DNA of 45,130 bases from Dehalococcoidia bacterium (GCA_003599735.1 QZJI01000004.1:1-45130), one strand, 5' to 3'; counted from the stretch's first letter, positions 8,002 through 15,495 are shown. Program-made: numbers and translations. The notes: a model not told the origin generated them from the sequence alone.

Positions 8002-8664
8002 TTAGTTCCGCCGCTCGACACCACCCCACCGTTCTGAGACGGCGCGCTGGGCCTGCTGGTGCGCGCCCCGGATGAGTGGTTCCAGCAGGGCGTCCGCCCG
8101 TTCCAGGCGTCGACGCCCGTCGAACGTCTCGATCAACGGCTGGAGCAGGCGGGGTGGAAGGACATCGGCCGCCGCCGTGCCGACCGCGTCCACCAACGCG
8201 TCCGGCGACTGAGGGATCTGGACGCTTCGCCGGTACACCCCGTCCACCAGCTGGCGGAAGCGCTGCACCTGCTCGAAGGCGGTTGTGACCGCTTCGAGCA
8301 GGCTGGGCGGCACTTCGCCTGGCTCGCCCACGGGGTATTCGATGTCAGCAGTCAAGAACGGCCGATCGTGGTGGAGGGCGAGGATGCGGAAGCGCCGCTC
8401 GCCGCGCGTCTGCACCATCACCCGACCTCCACCGATGGGGGACGCGGACTCGATGCGTGCCGTCGTCCCGACATCGTGCGGGATCGCGTCGGCGTCGCCC
8501 ACCTCGCTGCCGGCTTGGAGCAGCACAATGCCGAACGGTTCGTCCGCCTCCATACACTCGGCCAGCAACTGGTGGTAACGCGGCTCGAAGATCTGGATGG
8601 GAAGCCCCATGCCAGGAAAGAGGACGGTGCGCAGTGGAAACAGGCGGAGAGTCGTACTCACCAC
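8002..8664 (-). CDS. LON peptidase N-terminal (substrate-binding) domain protein
   Basis: A stand-alone LON substrate-binding domain of 220 residues with no AAA+ or protease domain. The N-terminus LRLFPLRTVLFPGMGLPIQIFEPRY is the classic LON_substr_bdg opening; GIVLLQAGSEVGDAD and GRVMVQTRGERRFRIL are the following conserved strands; a helical bundle fills the C-terminal half. Family members are about this size. A role in binding misfolded or tagged substrates is suggested by homology to Lon, but the function of the isolated domain is not established. The GTG start overlaps the TAG stop of a small membrane ORF upstream (TAGTG), suggesting coupling; a second GTG follows directly. Confidence 0.88.
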   Translation of the reverse strand: MVSTTLRLFPLRTVLFPGMGLPIQIFEPRYHQLLAECMEADEPFGIVLLQAGSEVGDADAIPHDVGTTARIESASPIGGGRVMVQTRGERRFRILALHHDRPFLTADIEYPVGEPGEVPPSLLEAVTTAFEQVQRFRQLVDGVYRRSVQIPQSPDALVDAVGTAAADVLPPRLLQPLIETFDGRRRLERADALLEPLIRGAHQQAQRAVSERWGGVERRN

Positions 8665-8819
8665 TAGCCGCTTCGTCGCGCGAAAAGCAGTCCCGCGCCT
8701 ATCAGCACCAGTATCGTGCCGCGTGCCACCGGGCGCACACCACGGACGCGGACTCCGGACACGACCGCCTGAGCACGGTCACGTTCGCCTTCCTGGACGG
8801 AGACATCGTAGAAGGACAT
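8664..8819 (-). CDS. Small C-tail-anchored membrane protein (hypothetical)
   Basis: Possible 51-residue protein beginning MSFYDVSVQEGERDRAQ and ending in one hydrophobic segment (GTILVLIGAGLLF) plus a basic tail RRSG, so it would be anchored by its C-terminus. The TAG stop overlaps the GTG start of the LON-domain gene. The frame can be extended upstream to a GTG at 8861. No family is recognised. A different upstream ORF (8779-8937) directly follows a good -10 element, so a frameshifted single gene is also possible. Confidence 0.35.
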   Translation of the reverse strand: MSFYDVSVQEGERDRAQAVVSGVRVRGVRPVARGTILVLIGAGLLFARRSG

Positions 8820-8937
8820 CGATGCGCCACGGGTGCCCCGCGGGGTGTCGCCGGGGGTCACTCGACGTGCGCGTGGCTATGCCAGCCTCGTGCGCCGCGG
8901 CAACGCGAACCCATGGTTCCGCGGGTGCGTCACTCAT
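8779..8937 (-). CDS. Possible leaderless small ORF overlapping the membrane ORF
   Basis: ATG at 8937 begins six bases after the TAGAAT element and encodes 52 residues (MSDAPAEPWVRVAAAHEAGI..., then an Arg/Pro-rich tail). The first 20 residues look protein-like; the tail looks like out-of-frame sequence over the neighbouring membrane ORF. It may be a leader, the N-terminus of a frameshifted gene, or chance. Confidence 0.2.
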   Translation of the reverse strand: MSDAPAEPWVRVAAAHEAGIATRTSSDPRRHPAGHPWRIDVLLRCLRPGRRT

Positions 8938-8943
8938 GACGTA

Positions 8944-8949
8944 ATTCTA
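8944..8949 (-). promoter_or_regulatory. -10 element (TAGAAT) upstream of the LON-domain operon
   Basis: On the minus strand TAGAAT (one mismatch to TATAAT) ends six bases before an ATG at 8937, the spacing typical of leaderless transcripts. No clear -35 is seen. It could serve the small ORFs and the LON-domain gene. Confidence 0.45.
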
Positions 8950-9002
8950 CCGTGTGCCAGCAGCGACCGCGGCGTGGGTGGGTAAAGAGTTAGGAAACCC
9001 GG

Positions 9003-11531
9003 CTACGCCGTCTGCAGCGCCCGCACGCGCAGCGCAGCCGGCGACATCCCCGCTCCGTCGAGCGGTAGGAGTGTCATCAGCGCGCCGCCGTCGTAGTAAT
9101 GCGGGACGTACACGGTGCCCGCGGCAACCCCGTCATCCAGTTTGACGGCGATGCGGACGGAGGCGGCCCCGTTGGTCAGGTCGACCACGTCGCCAGTGCG
9201 GATACCGGCCGCCTCCGCGTCGCGCGGGTTCAGCCAGACGGCCTCCTCGCGGTGCAACTTGTCCGCGTCGTCCGAGTGGATCGAGGCGGCGTCCCACGAC
9301 GTGTACAGCGAGCGTCCCGTGGCCAGCGTCAGTCCACCTGAAGCTGCGGTCACCGCGGGTGCGGGTTGTGCCTTGGCTGTCGTCGAGGTCGCGACAAGCG
9401 CACGCACCTGCGCTGGCGCTGCGTCCACCTGTGCCAACGTCGGGTACCCGGTCGCCGTGGCGAGCGCCTCGTGCGCCTCCGCCACGCCCGAGGGTGCCTC
9501 GCGGTCGCCGAGGCGGTTCGCTAGCGCGGCAAGGATCTCGACGCCGTCCGACTCCTGGCCGCGCGCGCGCTGCGCGGAGCGCTGGTGCAGGACGCGGCGA
9601 TCGGCGTTCGTGATGGTGCCGTCGGTCGCGAAGAACGGAGCCGCGGCCAGCACAGCGGTCGCGTATTCGGCGGTTGTGGAGCGGAGCGAGTCGATGACCA
9701 CGAGGGTGTCGAGGCCCTGGAGCGCCGCCTCGATGGCGGTGCGTCCGGGGGCGTTCAGGAGCGGGTTGTCGGAGTGGATGACCAGCGCCTTCACCTCGCC
9801 GCGCTGCGCGGCCTCGATGATCTCCGGGAAGGACTTGCCGCCCGTGCCGGGTATGATGCCCATGTCGGCGATACCGAGGACGTTCGCGTCGGTCGGCAGG
9901 TAGTGGAAGGCGGAACCGGCCTCGTTGCCGCGCAACGCGATCGCGAGGTTGGCGGCGGCGGTCGCGGCGCCGCCGGCGCGGGCCGCGCCATCCGCACCGT
10001 TCGGCGCGTAGACGACGGCCGCGCTGGCGCCCTTACCGCGCGCGACCACGTCGAGGGCGCGCGTCCACGCGGCGGTGTCCACACCGGCCGGGGCGGCCCC
10101 GCCGTCAGCGAGGCCCTGCAACGCGGCAGCCTCCTGGCCGGGGACGACGCGCACGATGGCGGCGGCCCAGCGGTCGAGCGCGGTCCATTTCGACGAGACG
10201 ATGACCACCTGCGCCTTGCGCTTGATGACGGCGTCCTTCAGGCGAAGCGAGACAACCTGGTGCGAGTCCTCAATGTCGAGGGCGGCGACCACGATGGTCT
10301 GAGCCTGTTCGAGGTCGGTCAGTGAGGCGGGCACGCGGTCGGTGCCGAAGGCGGCGCGCATCGCGTCCGCGACGGCGCGATGCACCGTACCGTGCGAGAA
10401 GTCGACGTGCGGTGTGCCGATGGCGCGGGCAACCCGCACGAGGAGGTATGCCTCTTCGTTCGTCGCCAGGGGTGAACCGAGGACAGCAATGGCGTTTGCG
10501 CCATGCGCCGACTTCACGGCGGTCAGGGCGTCCACGGCCGTGGTCAGCGCCTGCTCGAAGGCCGCGGGGAGGAGCCTTTGCCCCGCGCGCACGAGGGAGC
10601 GCGTGAGGCGTTCGCGTTCAGCGACCGCGACGTAGCCGAAGCGACCACGCACGCAGATCTGGTCGCGAGAGAACGGGTTCAGCCGGTCGGGCCGCACGAT
10701 GACCGGTCGGTCGTCGGCGACGCCGTACGAGATCGTGCAGCCGACAGCGCACGAGTTGCAGGTGGAATTCGTCCAGTCGTCCGCGCGGCCGACCCACTTG
10801 TTTGGTTTCTCCATCAATGTCGCCGTGGGGCAGACATCGATACAGGCGCCGCAGAAGTTGCAGTCGGACTCGTGGATCGAACCGCCGGTGCCGAAGGCGA
10901 TCATCGTGCGGTGGCCCTTGCCGGAGAGCGCGATCGCGCCGGTGTGGCGCAGGTCGTCGCAGGCGCGGACGCAGCGCGTGCAGAGGATGCACATCTGCGG
11001 GTCGAACTCCAGGTAAGGGTTGCCGCGGTCCGGCTCCGGGGGCGGCGTCTCGTAGTACGAGCGCGGCTCGCCGACCCACGGCTCCTCGAAGTCGCCCTGG
11101 TCAACGATCTCGCAGGAGGTCTGGAGTTCGCAGCGGTAGTTTTTGGAGCAGGTCAGGCAGCGGTGCGTGACCACGTCATCACGGAGGCAGATGTCGCCGG
11201 GCATGCAGTGGACGCGACGGTGGCAGGTGAGGCAGCGGTCCGGGTGATTCGCCAGGATCATGGACATCACGGACTGGCGGGTGCGCTTTACCTCGGCGGT
11301 CTCGGTGTTCACCACCATGCCGTCGGCGACCTGACTGACACACGCGAGTTGCAGCGGCGTCGGCCGCGCGCCCACGATCTCCACGATGCAGGTGCGGCAG
11401 CCGGCGTACGGTTCCAGGCCGTCGATGTAGCAGAGGTTGGTGATCGCGACGCCGTTCGCCTTGATCACCTCGACCAGACGGGCTCCGGCCTGTGCCTCGA
11501 CGGCCTGGCCGTTGAGAGTGATCTGGACCAC
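9003..11531 (-). CDS. nuoG: NuoG-like iron-sulfur/molybdopterin-fold oxidoreductase subunit
   Basis: An 842-residue protein related to complex I NuoG and formate dehydrogenase alpha. Ligand sets in order: [2Fe-2S] C34/C45/C48/C64; the family His-Cys motif H96-x3-C100-x2-C103-x5-C109; a second similar motif C125-x2-C128-x5-C134 followed by the usual ELQ; ferredoxin-type C181/184/187/191 and C224/227/230/234; C258/C261/C265/C293 at the start of the large molybdopterin-fold domain. The Mo/Se-ligand position of formate dehydrogenases appears to be Val383 (motif FSHGTVHRAVAD), so it is probably not a formate dehydrogenase. GTG 11531 is preceded by a GAGGGG ribosome site. It follows nuoI by 69 bases and would move electrons along an Fe-S chain. 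No other complex I genes are in the window. Confidence 0.85.
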   Translation of the reverse strand: MVQITLNGQAVEAQAGARLVEVIKANGVAITNLCYIDGLEPYAGCRTCIVEIVGARPTPLQLACVSQVADGMVVNTETAEVKRTRQSVMSMILANHPDRCLTCHRRVHCMPGDICLRDDVVTHRCLTCSKNYRCELQTSCEIVDQGDFEEPWVGEPRSYYETPPPEPDRGNPYLEFDPQMCILCTRCVRACDDLRHTGAIALSGKGHRTMIAFGTGGSIHESDCNFCGACIDVCPTATLMEKPNKWVGRADDWTNSTCNSCAVGCTISYGVADDRPVIVRPDRLNPFSRDQICVRGRFGYVAVAERERLTRSLVRAGQRLLPAAFEQALTTAVDALTAVKSAHGANAIAVLGSPLATNEEAYLLVRVARAIGTPHVDFSHGTVHRAVADAMRAAFGTDRVPASLTDLEQAQTIVVAALDIEDSHQVVSLRLKDAVIKRKAQVVIVSSKWTALDRWAAAIVRVVPGQEAAALQGLADGGAAPAGVDTAAWTRALDVVARGKGASAAVVYAPNGADGAARAGGAATAAANLAIALRGNEAGSAFHYLPTDANVLGIADMGIIPGTGGKSFPEIIEAAQRGEVKALVIHSDNPLLNAPGRTAIEAALQGLDTLVVIDSLRSTTAEYATAVLAAAPFFATDGTITNADRRVLHQRSAQRARGQESDGVEILAALANRLGDREAPSGVAEAHEALATATGYPTLAQVDAAPAQVRALVATSTTAKAQPAPAVTAASGGLTLATGRSLYTSWDAASIHSDDADKLHREEAVWLNPRDAEAAGIRTGDVVDLTNGAASVRIAVKLDDGVAAGTVYVPHYYDGGALMTLLPLDGAGMSPAALRVRALQTA

Positions 11532-11565
11532 GGCTACCCCACCCCTCGATGTCCCGATGTGCGCC

Positions 11566-11579
11566 CCTCGATATCGAGG
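11566..11579. promoter_or_regulatory. 14-base perfect palindrome in the nuoI-nuoG gap
   Basis: CCTCGATATCGAGG is a perfect palindrome. The half-site CCTCGAT also occurs singly about a dozen bases away in the same gap, and a related half-site (CCTCGA/TCGAGG) flanks the nuoI start. It could be an operator, but part of the motif doubles as a ribosome-site-like GAGG. Confidence 0.25.
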
Positions 11580-11600
11580 AGGCGCGCCAGCCGTCTCTGG

Positions 11601-12167
11601 TTAGTGCTTGTGTCCGCCACGGTCGAGTTTGCCCGGCAGCTTCTGCGGGCCGAACGGTCCGGCGACGCCCGCGACCCCCACGCGTGAACGCGCCGTAGGC
11701 ATCGATGTCGTGAGGGGTTGGCGATCCTGCGTCTGGCCGTTCGGGTAACGCCCGCCGGTCGTCGCCAGGTAGCCCTGCGCCTCACGCGTCAGCGCGGCGC
11801 GGTCGCGGTACATCGTCTCGAAGACGTAGACGGCGTCGTTGTAGCGGCCGCCGGCCTGGATCGCCTGGTAGGGGCACGCCTCGGTGCAGAGACCGCAGTA
11901 CATGCAGATGCGGAAGTCGATCTCGTAGCGGTCGATGTTGAGGGTGCCGTCGGCGCGCGGGCTGGTCTGAACCAGAATGCAGCCGTCCGGGCAGGCCTGG
12001 GCGCAGGTGGAACAGCCGGTGCAGCGCTCTTCGAACCAGAGGAGGTTCGTGCGGGCGCGGACGGGCACCTCGCGCTGTTGTTCGGGGTAATTGACGGTGA
12101 TGGCCGGGCGCACGACGTGCCGGAGCGTCACCAGCATCCCGCGGGCGATGCCGAGTCCGTACGCCAC
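11601..12167 (-). CDS. nuoI: NuoI-type 2x[4Fe-4S] ferredoxin subunit
   Basis: A 188-residue NuoI-like protein. Two [4Fe-4S] motifs are present: CTGCSTCAQACP (C49, C52, C55, C59) and CMYCGLCTEACPYQAI (C88, C91, C94, C98), with the NuoI-type N-terminal amphipathic region (GMLVTLRHVVRPAITVNYPEQ) that docks on the membrane arm in complex I. The C-terminal 70 residues (Gln/Pro/Gly-rich, ending in His-Lys-His) are poorly conserved in type. The start is GTG 12167; nuoG follows 69 bases downstream, so the two are probably co-transcribed. It would relay electrons from NuoG toward quinone. Confidence 0.85.
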   Translation of the reverse strand: MAYGLGIARGMLVTLRHVVRPAITVNYPEQQREVPVRARTNLLWFEERCTGCSTCAQACPDGCILVQTSPRADGTLNIDRYEIDFRICMYCGLCTEACPYQAIQAGGRYNDAVYVFETMYRDRAALTREAQGYLATTGGRYPNGQTQDRQPLTTSMPTARSRVGVAGVAGPFGPQKLPGKLDRGGHKH

Positions 12168-12168
12168 A

Positions 12169-12205
12169 ACGCCTCGATTCCCCTGCGGGCCGCCATTCGA
12201 GGCGT
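12169..12205. repeat. Inverted repeat just upstream of nuoI
   Basis: ACGCCTCGA at 12169-12177 and its exact reverse complement TCGAGGCGT at 12197-12205 are separated by 19 bases. The repeat touches the start of nuoI and could be an operator or an RNA hairpin. Confidence 0.35.
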
Positions 12206-12338
12206 CCCGCCACCGCGCGCGAGCATACCCGAGGCCCGCCGCGCGCGATACCCGCGTGAATCCGGGGCGGGGTCGGGATGTCTTGTGAAATCTGGCACGA
12301 TTGAAGACAAACTGGGCCGTGACGGCCCCGAGAGATCT

Positions 12339-12365
12339 TTAGCACTCTCATCTAGAGAGTGCTAA
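12339..12365. promoter_or_regulatory. CIRCE operator (HrcA binding site), perfect
   Basis: TTAGCACTC at 12339-12347, nine bases, then GAGTGCTAA at 12357-12365: a perfect match to the CIRCE heat-shock operator TTAGCACTC-N9-GAGTGCTAA bound by the repressor HrcA. It lies 86 bases before the ATG at 12452 and should control the two-gene operon downstream. CIRCE normally controls groESL or the hrcA/dnaK operon, neither of which is here. A TAATAT at 12363-12368 overlaps its right arm and could be a -10. A small hairpin (12314-12328) lies just upstream. Confidence 0.92.
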
Positions 12366-12451
12366 TATCGGACAGCGGCTCGGGCAAGCCGCCTGACATT
12401 GGCGCCCGCCTGAGACCGCTCCAGCAAGGCTGTTTCAGCAAGGGGGGATCG

Positions 12452-12904
12452 ATGTCTATCGGCACCATCCTGGAGCAGCATCCGGCCCCGGCTTCGGTCG
12501 GCGCGCTGCGGCTGTTGCCCCACCACCAGGTTCACCAGCACTACCGCAACCTGTTATCGCTTTCGCCTGCCGATCTAGTTGCCCGCGCACGTCAGGATTT
12601 GCTCGCCGAGATACGGCTACCGGATGAACAGCGCCGAGAGGTTGTGTACCGACGGCTGAGTGCGTGGCTCGATATCGACGGAGAGGACGCGCGCATCCTC
12701 GCTCGCGCGTACGACCGCGCCGCTACTGACCTGCCTGAAGAGTTGCAGCGGTGCCGGCTTGAGGCGGAACAGGACGCGATCTTCAACGGCCTGAGTTTCA
12801 CCGACTTCCAGCGGCTGGCGCGGCTGGTGCCGTGGCTTCACGCCGAGCAAGGGCTGGCGATTATGGCTGAGGCGGTCGAAGCCGGCTGGTCGACCGCGGC
12901 GTAG
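12452..12904 (+). CDS. Unknown 150-residue protein, first gene of the CIRCE-controlled operon
   Basis: The family is not recognised. It is a soluble, mostly helical, acidic protein without signal peptide or membrane segment. Visible features: a His-rich stretch LLPHHQVHQHYRNLL near residues 27-41, a charged helix (LPDEQRREVVYRRLSAWLDI), then EEDAR-type helices and a C-terminal amphipathic helix ending EAVEAGW. ATG 12452 is preceded by AGGGGGG. An in-frame start at 12359 would place the CIRCE arm inside the coding region, so it is rejected. The next gene starts 20 bases downstream. Position under a perfect CIRCE site suggests a heat-induced function, perhaps as a chaperone partner or proteolysis factor; this is inference. 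Confidence 0.78.
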   Translation: MSIGTILEQHPAPASVGALRLLPHHQVHQHYRNLLSLSPADLVARARQDLLAEIRLPDEQRREVVYRRLSAWLDIDGEDARILARAYDRAATDLPEELQRCRLEAEQDAIFNGLSFTDFQRLARLVPWLHAEQGLAIMAEAVEAGWSTAA

Positions 12905-12924
12905 CCCTTCGAAGGGAGAACACT

Positions 12925-13848
12925 GTGGACTCCATCGTGCGGACTGAGCCGCTCTTCGAGACGCTTCGGCGTCCCGGCGCACTTGACGCCCCACTGTTGA
13001 TCGCGGCCTTCGGTGGCCCCGCGGGGCAGACGTCGGCGGCAGTCGTCGAGTACCTCGCGCAACAGTGGGACGCCCGCCCGATCGCGGACCTCGACCCCGA
13101 CTCGCTGTACGACTTCACCGTAGTGCGACCGAGCGTCCTCATCGAGGACGGGGAACGCGTGATCGAATGGCCAGGCGTGCGCTTCTGGCACGCCCGGCCT
13201 GATGGCGTTGACCGCGACCTGGTGCTGGTGGAGGGGCGCGAGCCACACTTCCGTTGGCAGCAGGTGGCCCTCGCTGTCGTCGAAGTCGCGCGGGCGCTGG
13301 GCGTGGCGGAATCGATCGTCCTGAACTCGTACGCCGCGGGCGTACCGCACACGCGACGCGTTCCGGTGACAATGGCCGGGGAGGGGGGAGCGTTCGCGGC
13401 ACGTGCGGGGATCGATCCGATTACGCCTCGCTACCAGGGGCCAGCGACGACGGCGATGACTCTGGGTGTCGCGTTGCGTCAGGCGGGTTTCAAGACGGCG
13501 AGCCTGAGCGCGCTCGCCCCCTTCTACCTCGCGGTCGACCCGAGTCCACACGCAGTGGCTGCGCTGATCGAGGTGATTGATCGCGGGCTCGGCACACGGA
13601 CATCTCTGGAGGCGCTTGAACAGTACCGCTCTGCCGTTGACGCGCAGGCCGTGACCGCGATGCAGTCGTCACCGGGGATGGCGCAATTCGTCGCCAACCT
13701 CGAGTGGCAGCATGACGAATCTCCCGGCATGCTCAATGAGCCGGTCCTGCGCGCAGAAGATGTGGTCGCCGACGTTGAGGCGCTGCTCGCGCGAAGAGAC
13801 GGCGACGCAGGCGGTTCGAACGCGGGCCCCACCAGGCAGGCACGGTAA
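12925..13848 (+). CDS. PAC2-family protein (proteasome-assembly-chaperone-like fold)
   Basis: A 307-residue protein of the PAC2 family. Family features: LIAAFGGPAGQTSAAVVEYL near residue 25, YDFTVVRPSV, LVLVEGREPHFRWQQ, the middle segment VLNSYAAGVPHTRRVPV, and DPSPHAVAALIEVIDRGLG in the C-terminal half. In eukaryotes PAC2 helps assemble the 20S proteasome; archaeal and bacterial relatives share the fold and their roles are mostly unknown. It starts with GTG 12925 behind GAAGGGAG, which is part of the palindrome CCCTTCGAAGGG at 12905-12916. It is probably co-transcribed with the unknown upstream gene under CIRCE control. Confidence 0.82.
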   Translation: MDSIVRTEPLFETLRRPGALDAPLLIAAFGGPAGQTSAAVVEYLAQQWDARPIADLDPDSLYDFTVVRPSVLIEDGERVIEWPGVRFWHARPDGVDRDLVLVEGREPHFRWQQVALAVVEVARALGVAESIVLNSYAAGVPHTRRVPVTMAGEGGAFAARAGIDPITPRYQGPATTAMTLGVALRQAGFKTASLSALAPFYLAVDPSPHAVAALIEVIDRGLGTRTSLEALEQYRSAVDAQAVTAMQSSPGMAQFVANLEWQHDESPGMLNEPVLRAEDVVADVEALLARRDGDAGGSNAGPTRQAR

Positions 13849-13868
13849 GGCGGCGCTTCAGAACCAGA

Positions 13869-13885
13869 CCCCTGCTGTCCAGGGG
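13869..13885. terminator. Hairpin between converging PAC2 and trxB genes
   Basis: A six-base stem CCCCTG/CAGGGG with the loop CTGTC lies in the 57-base gap between two convergent genes. There is no clear T tract, so it is a modest terminator candidate. Confidence 0.4.
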
Positions 13886-13905
13886 GCGCTGTCTCCGTAC
13901 TCCAT

Positions 13906-14856
13906 TTACGCGCCGTCGAGGAACCATCCGGCGTCGAGGGCGGCCTGGCAGCCGCTGCCGGCGGAGGTGACGGCCTGCCGGTAGACCGGGTCGCGCACGT
14001 CGCCGGCGGCAAAGACGCCCTCGATGTTGGTGGCGGTCGCGCCAGGGCCGGGGCCGCCGCGCGTGAGGAGGTAGCCGGCGGCGTCGGTGTCGAGGACGCC
14101 ACGGAAGAGGGCCGTGTTCGGCTGGTGCCCGATGGCGATGAACACCCCGGCGACATCGAGGTCCTGGGTGGCGGCGTCAGCGGTCGAGCGCAGTCGCACA
14201 CCGGTCACGCCAGCGTCATTGCCGAGGATGTCTTCGACCTCTTCGTTGAGCGCCAGCGTGATCCGTCCCTGCGCGACGCGCTGCTTCAACCGTTCCACGA
14301 GGACGGCCGTCGCCGAGAACTCCTCGCGACGGTGGACCAGCGTGACACCGCTGGCGATGTTCGAGAGGTCGATGGCGTCCTGCACCGCGGTGTCGCCGCC
14401 ACCGATGACGGCGACCGGCTGCCCCTTGAAGAAGTAGCCGTCGCACGTCGCGCAGGTGGAGACGCCGCGGCCGAGGAACCGCTGTTCCGCCGGCAGGCCG
14501 AGGTATTTCGGCGATGCACCGGTGGCGATGATCAGCGCGTCGCAGGTGTATTCACCTTCCGCGCCGGTGAGGCGGAATGGGCGCTTGGTCAGGTTGATGG
14601 AGGCGATTTCGTCGAACAGGATCTCCGCGCCGAAGCGGACGGCCTGCGCCTCGAATCGATCCATTAGATCGACGCCCAGCACCGCGGCGTGTTCGGCCGG
14701 CCAGTTTTCGACGGCTGACGTGGTGACGAGCTGGCCGCCCTTCTGGACGCCCGTGAGGAGCAGCGGCTGGTGTCCGCCGCGTGCCGCGTACAGTGCGGCG
14801 GTGTACCCGGCGGGGCCGGAGCCGAGGACGATCACCGGCGCGTGACGCGCAGTCAT
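13906..14856 (-). CDS. trxB: Thioredoxin reductase-like flavoprotein
   Basis: FAD-dependent disulfide reductase of 316 residues. It has the FAD-binding GSGPAGYTAALYAAR, the redox-active CATCDGYF (both cysteines present), the second dinucleotide-binding loop GGGDTAVQDA, and the C-terminal FAD motif GVFAAGDVRDP. The segment after the second Rossmann strand reads VHRREEFSA; NADPH-specific enzymes usually have HRRxxxR here, so the last Arg is replaced by Ser. This may weaken NADPH preference (inference). It lies 6 bases downstream of the MobA-like gene and ends the long minus-strand run. No thioredoxin gene is adjacent. Confidence 0.9.
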   Translation of the reverse strand: MTARHAPVIVLGSGPAGYTAALYAARGGHQPLLLTGVQKGGQLVTTSAVENWPAEHAAVLGVDLMDRFEAQAVRFGAEILFDEIASINLTKRPFRLTGAEGEYTCDALIIATGASPKYLGLPAEQRFLGRGVSTCATCDGYFFKGQPVAVIGGGDTAVQDAIDLSNIASGVTLVHRREEFSATAVLVERLKQRVAQGRITLALNEEVEDILGNDAGVTGVRLRSTADAATQDLDVAGVFIAIGHQPNTALFRGVLDTDAAGYLLTRGGPGPGATATNIEGVFAAGDVRDPVYRQAVTSAGSGCQAALDAGWFLDGA

Positions 14857-14862
14857 CGCTGC

Positions 14863-15495
14863 CTACCCGCCCAGCACGCGACGGCCCTTGGCCAGCGCCT
14901 GAGGCGTGTCGAGGTCGAGCGCGACGCTAGGCTCGTCCGGCATCGGCAGGCGGAGCGGGGGGTGGCGCTGGAGGATGGCGCGCAGGCCCTCGCCCTCTTC
15001 GTCGGCGTGTGCCAATTCTTCGAGCAGATCGCCGTCGAGGACGACCGGGTGGCCACCGTGTTCGCGTCCCGCGGCGTCGAGGTAGGTGGGTTGGACTGCC
15101 TCGATCCGCGCGCCTTCCGCAACGCGGGTACGAAAGACTTCCACCAGCCGGTCGATGACACGGGCAGGTGCAGGCTGGTCGACGTTCTGGACGACGACGA
15201 CGGACGGCCTCGGCCGGCCGGGGGCGAGGAGCGCGGCGGCACCTTTCGCGAGCGAGGTGGCGCGGCCCTGTGGCCAGCGCTGGTTGAAGACGAGGTAGCG
15301 CCCCCCCTCGCCGAGCGTGCGACGGACCGCCTCGGCGCGGCTCCCGGTCACGATCACGATCTCCTCGACGCAGGAGGCGAGGAGTTGGTCCCGTTCCCAC
15401 TCTATGAGCGTGCGGTCGCCCCAGCGGACGAGCGGCTTCGGCTCGCCCATCCTCGATGACGCGCCGGCGGCGAGGAGGATGGCGGCGACGGTCAC
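14863..15495 (-). CDS. MobA-like nucleotidyltransferase (molybdenum cofactor cytidylyltransferase type)
   Basis: NTP transferase of the MobA/MocA (NTP_transf_3) family, 210 residues. The nucleotide loop LAAGASSRMGEPKPLVRW is at the N-terminus; the metal-binding region reads VVVVQNVDQPAPA, and GGHPVVL is the usual mid-domain motif. MocA-type enzymes add CMP to molybdopterin for xanthine-dehydrogenase-family enzymes; related proteins act on other substrates, so the exact role is open. The GTG start overlaps the iscU stop by four bases (GTGA), a strong sign of coupling. No molybdenum hydroxylase is encoded in the window. Confidence 0.82.
   Translation of the reverse strand: MTVAAILLAAGASSRMGEPKPLVRWGDRTLIEWERDQLLASCVEEIVIVTGSRAEAVRRTLGEGGRYLVFNQRWPQGRATSLAKGAAALLAPGRPRPSVVVVQNVDQPAPARVIDRLVEVFRTRVAEGARIEAVQPTYLDAAGREHGGHPVVLDGDLLEELAHADEEGEGLRAILQRHPPLRLPMPDEPSVALDLDTPQALAKGRRVLGG

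Noticed and set aside
9003-11531. Formate dehydrogenase alpha subunit
   Set aside because: The position of the Mo/Se ligand appears to be Val and the overall pattern fits NuoG better; recorded as NuoG-like.
10503-11687. A 394-codon plus-strand frame opposite nuoG
   Set aside because: Antisense shadow; nuoG shows complete cysteine motifs on the other strand.
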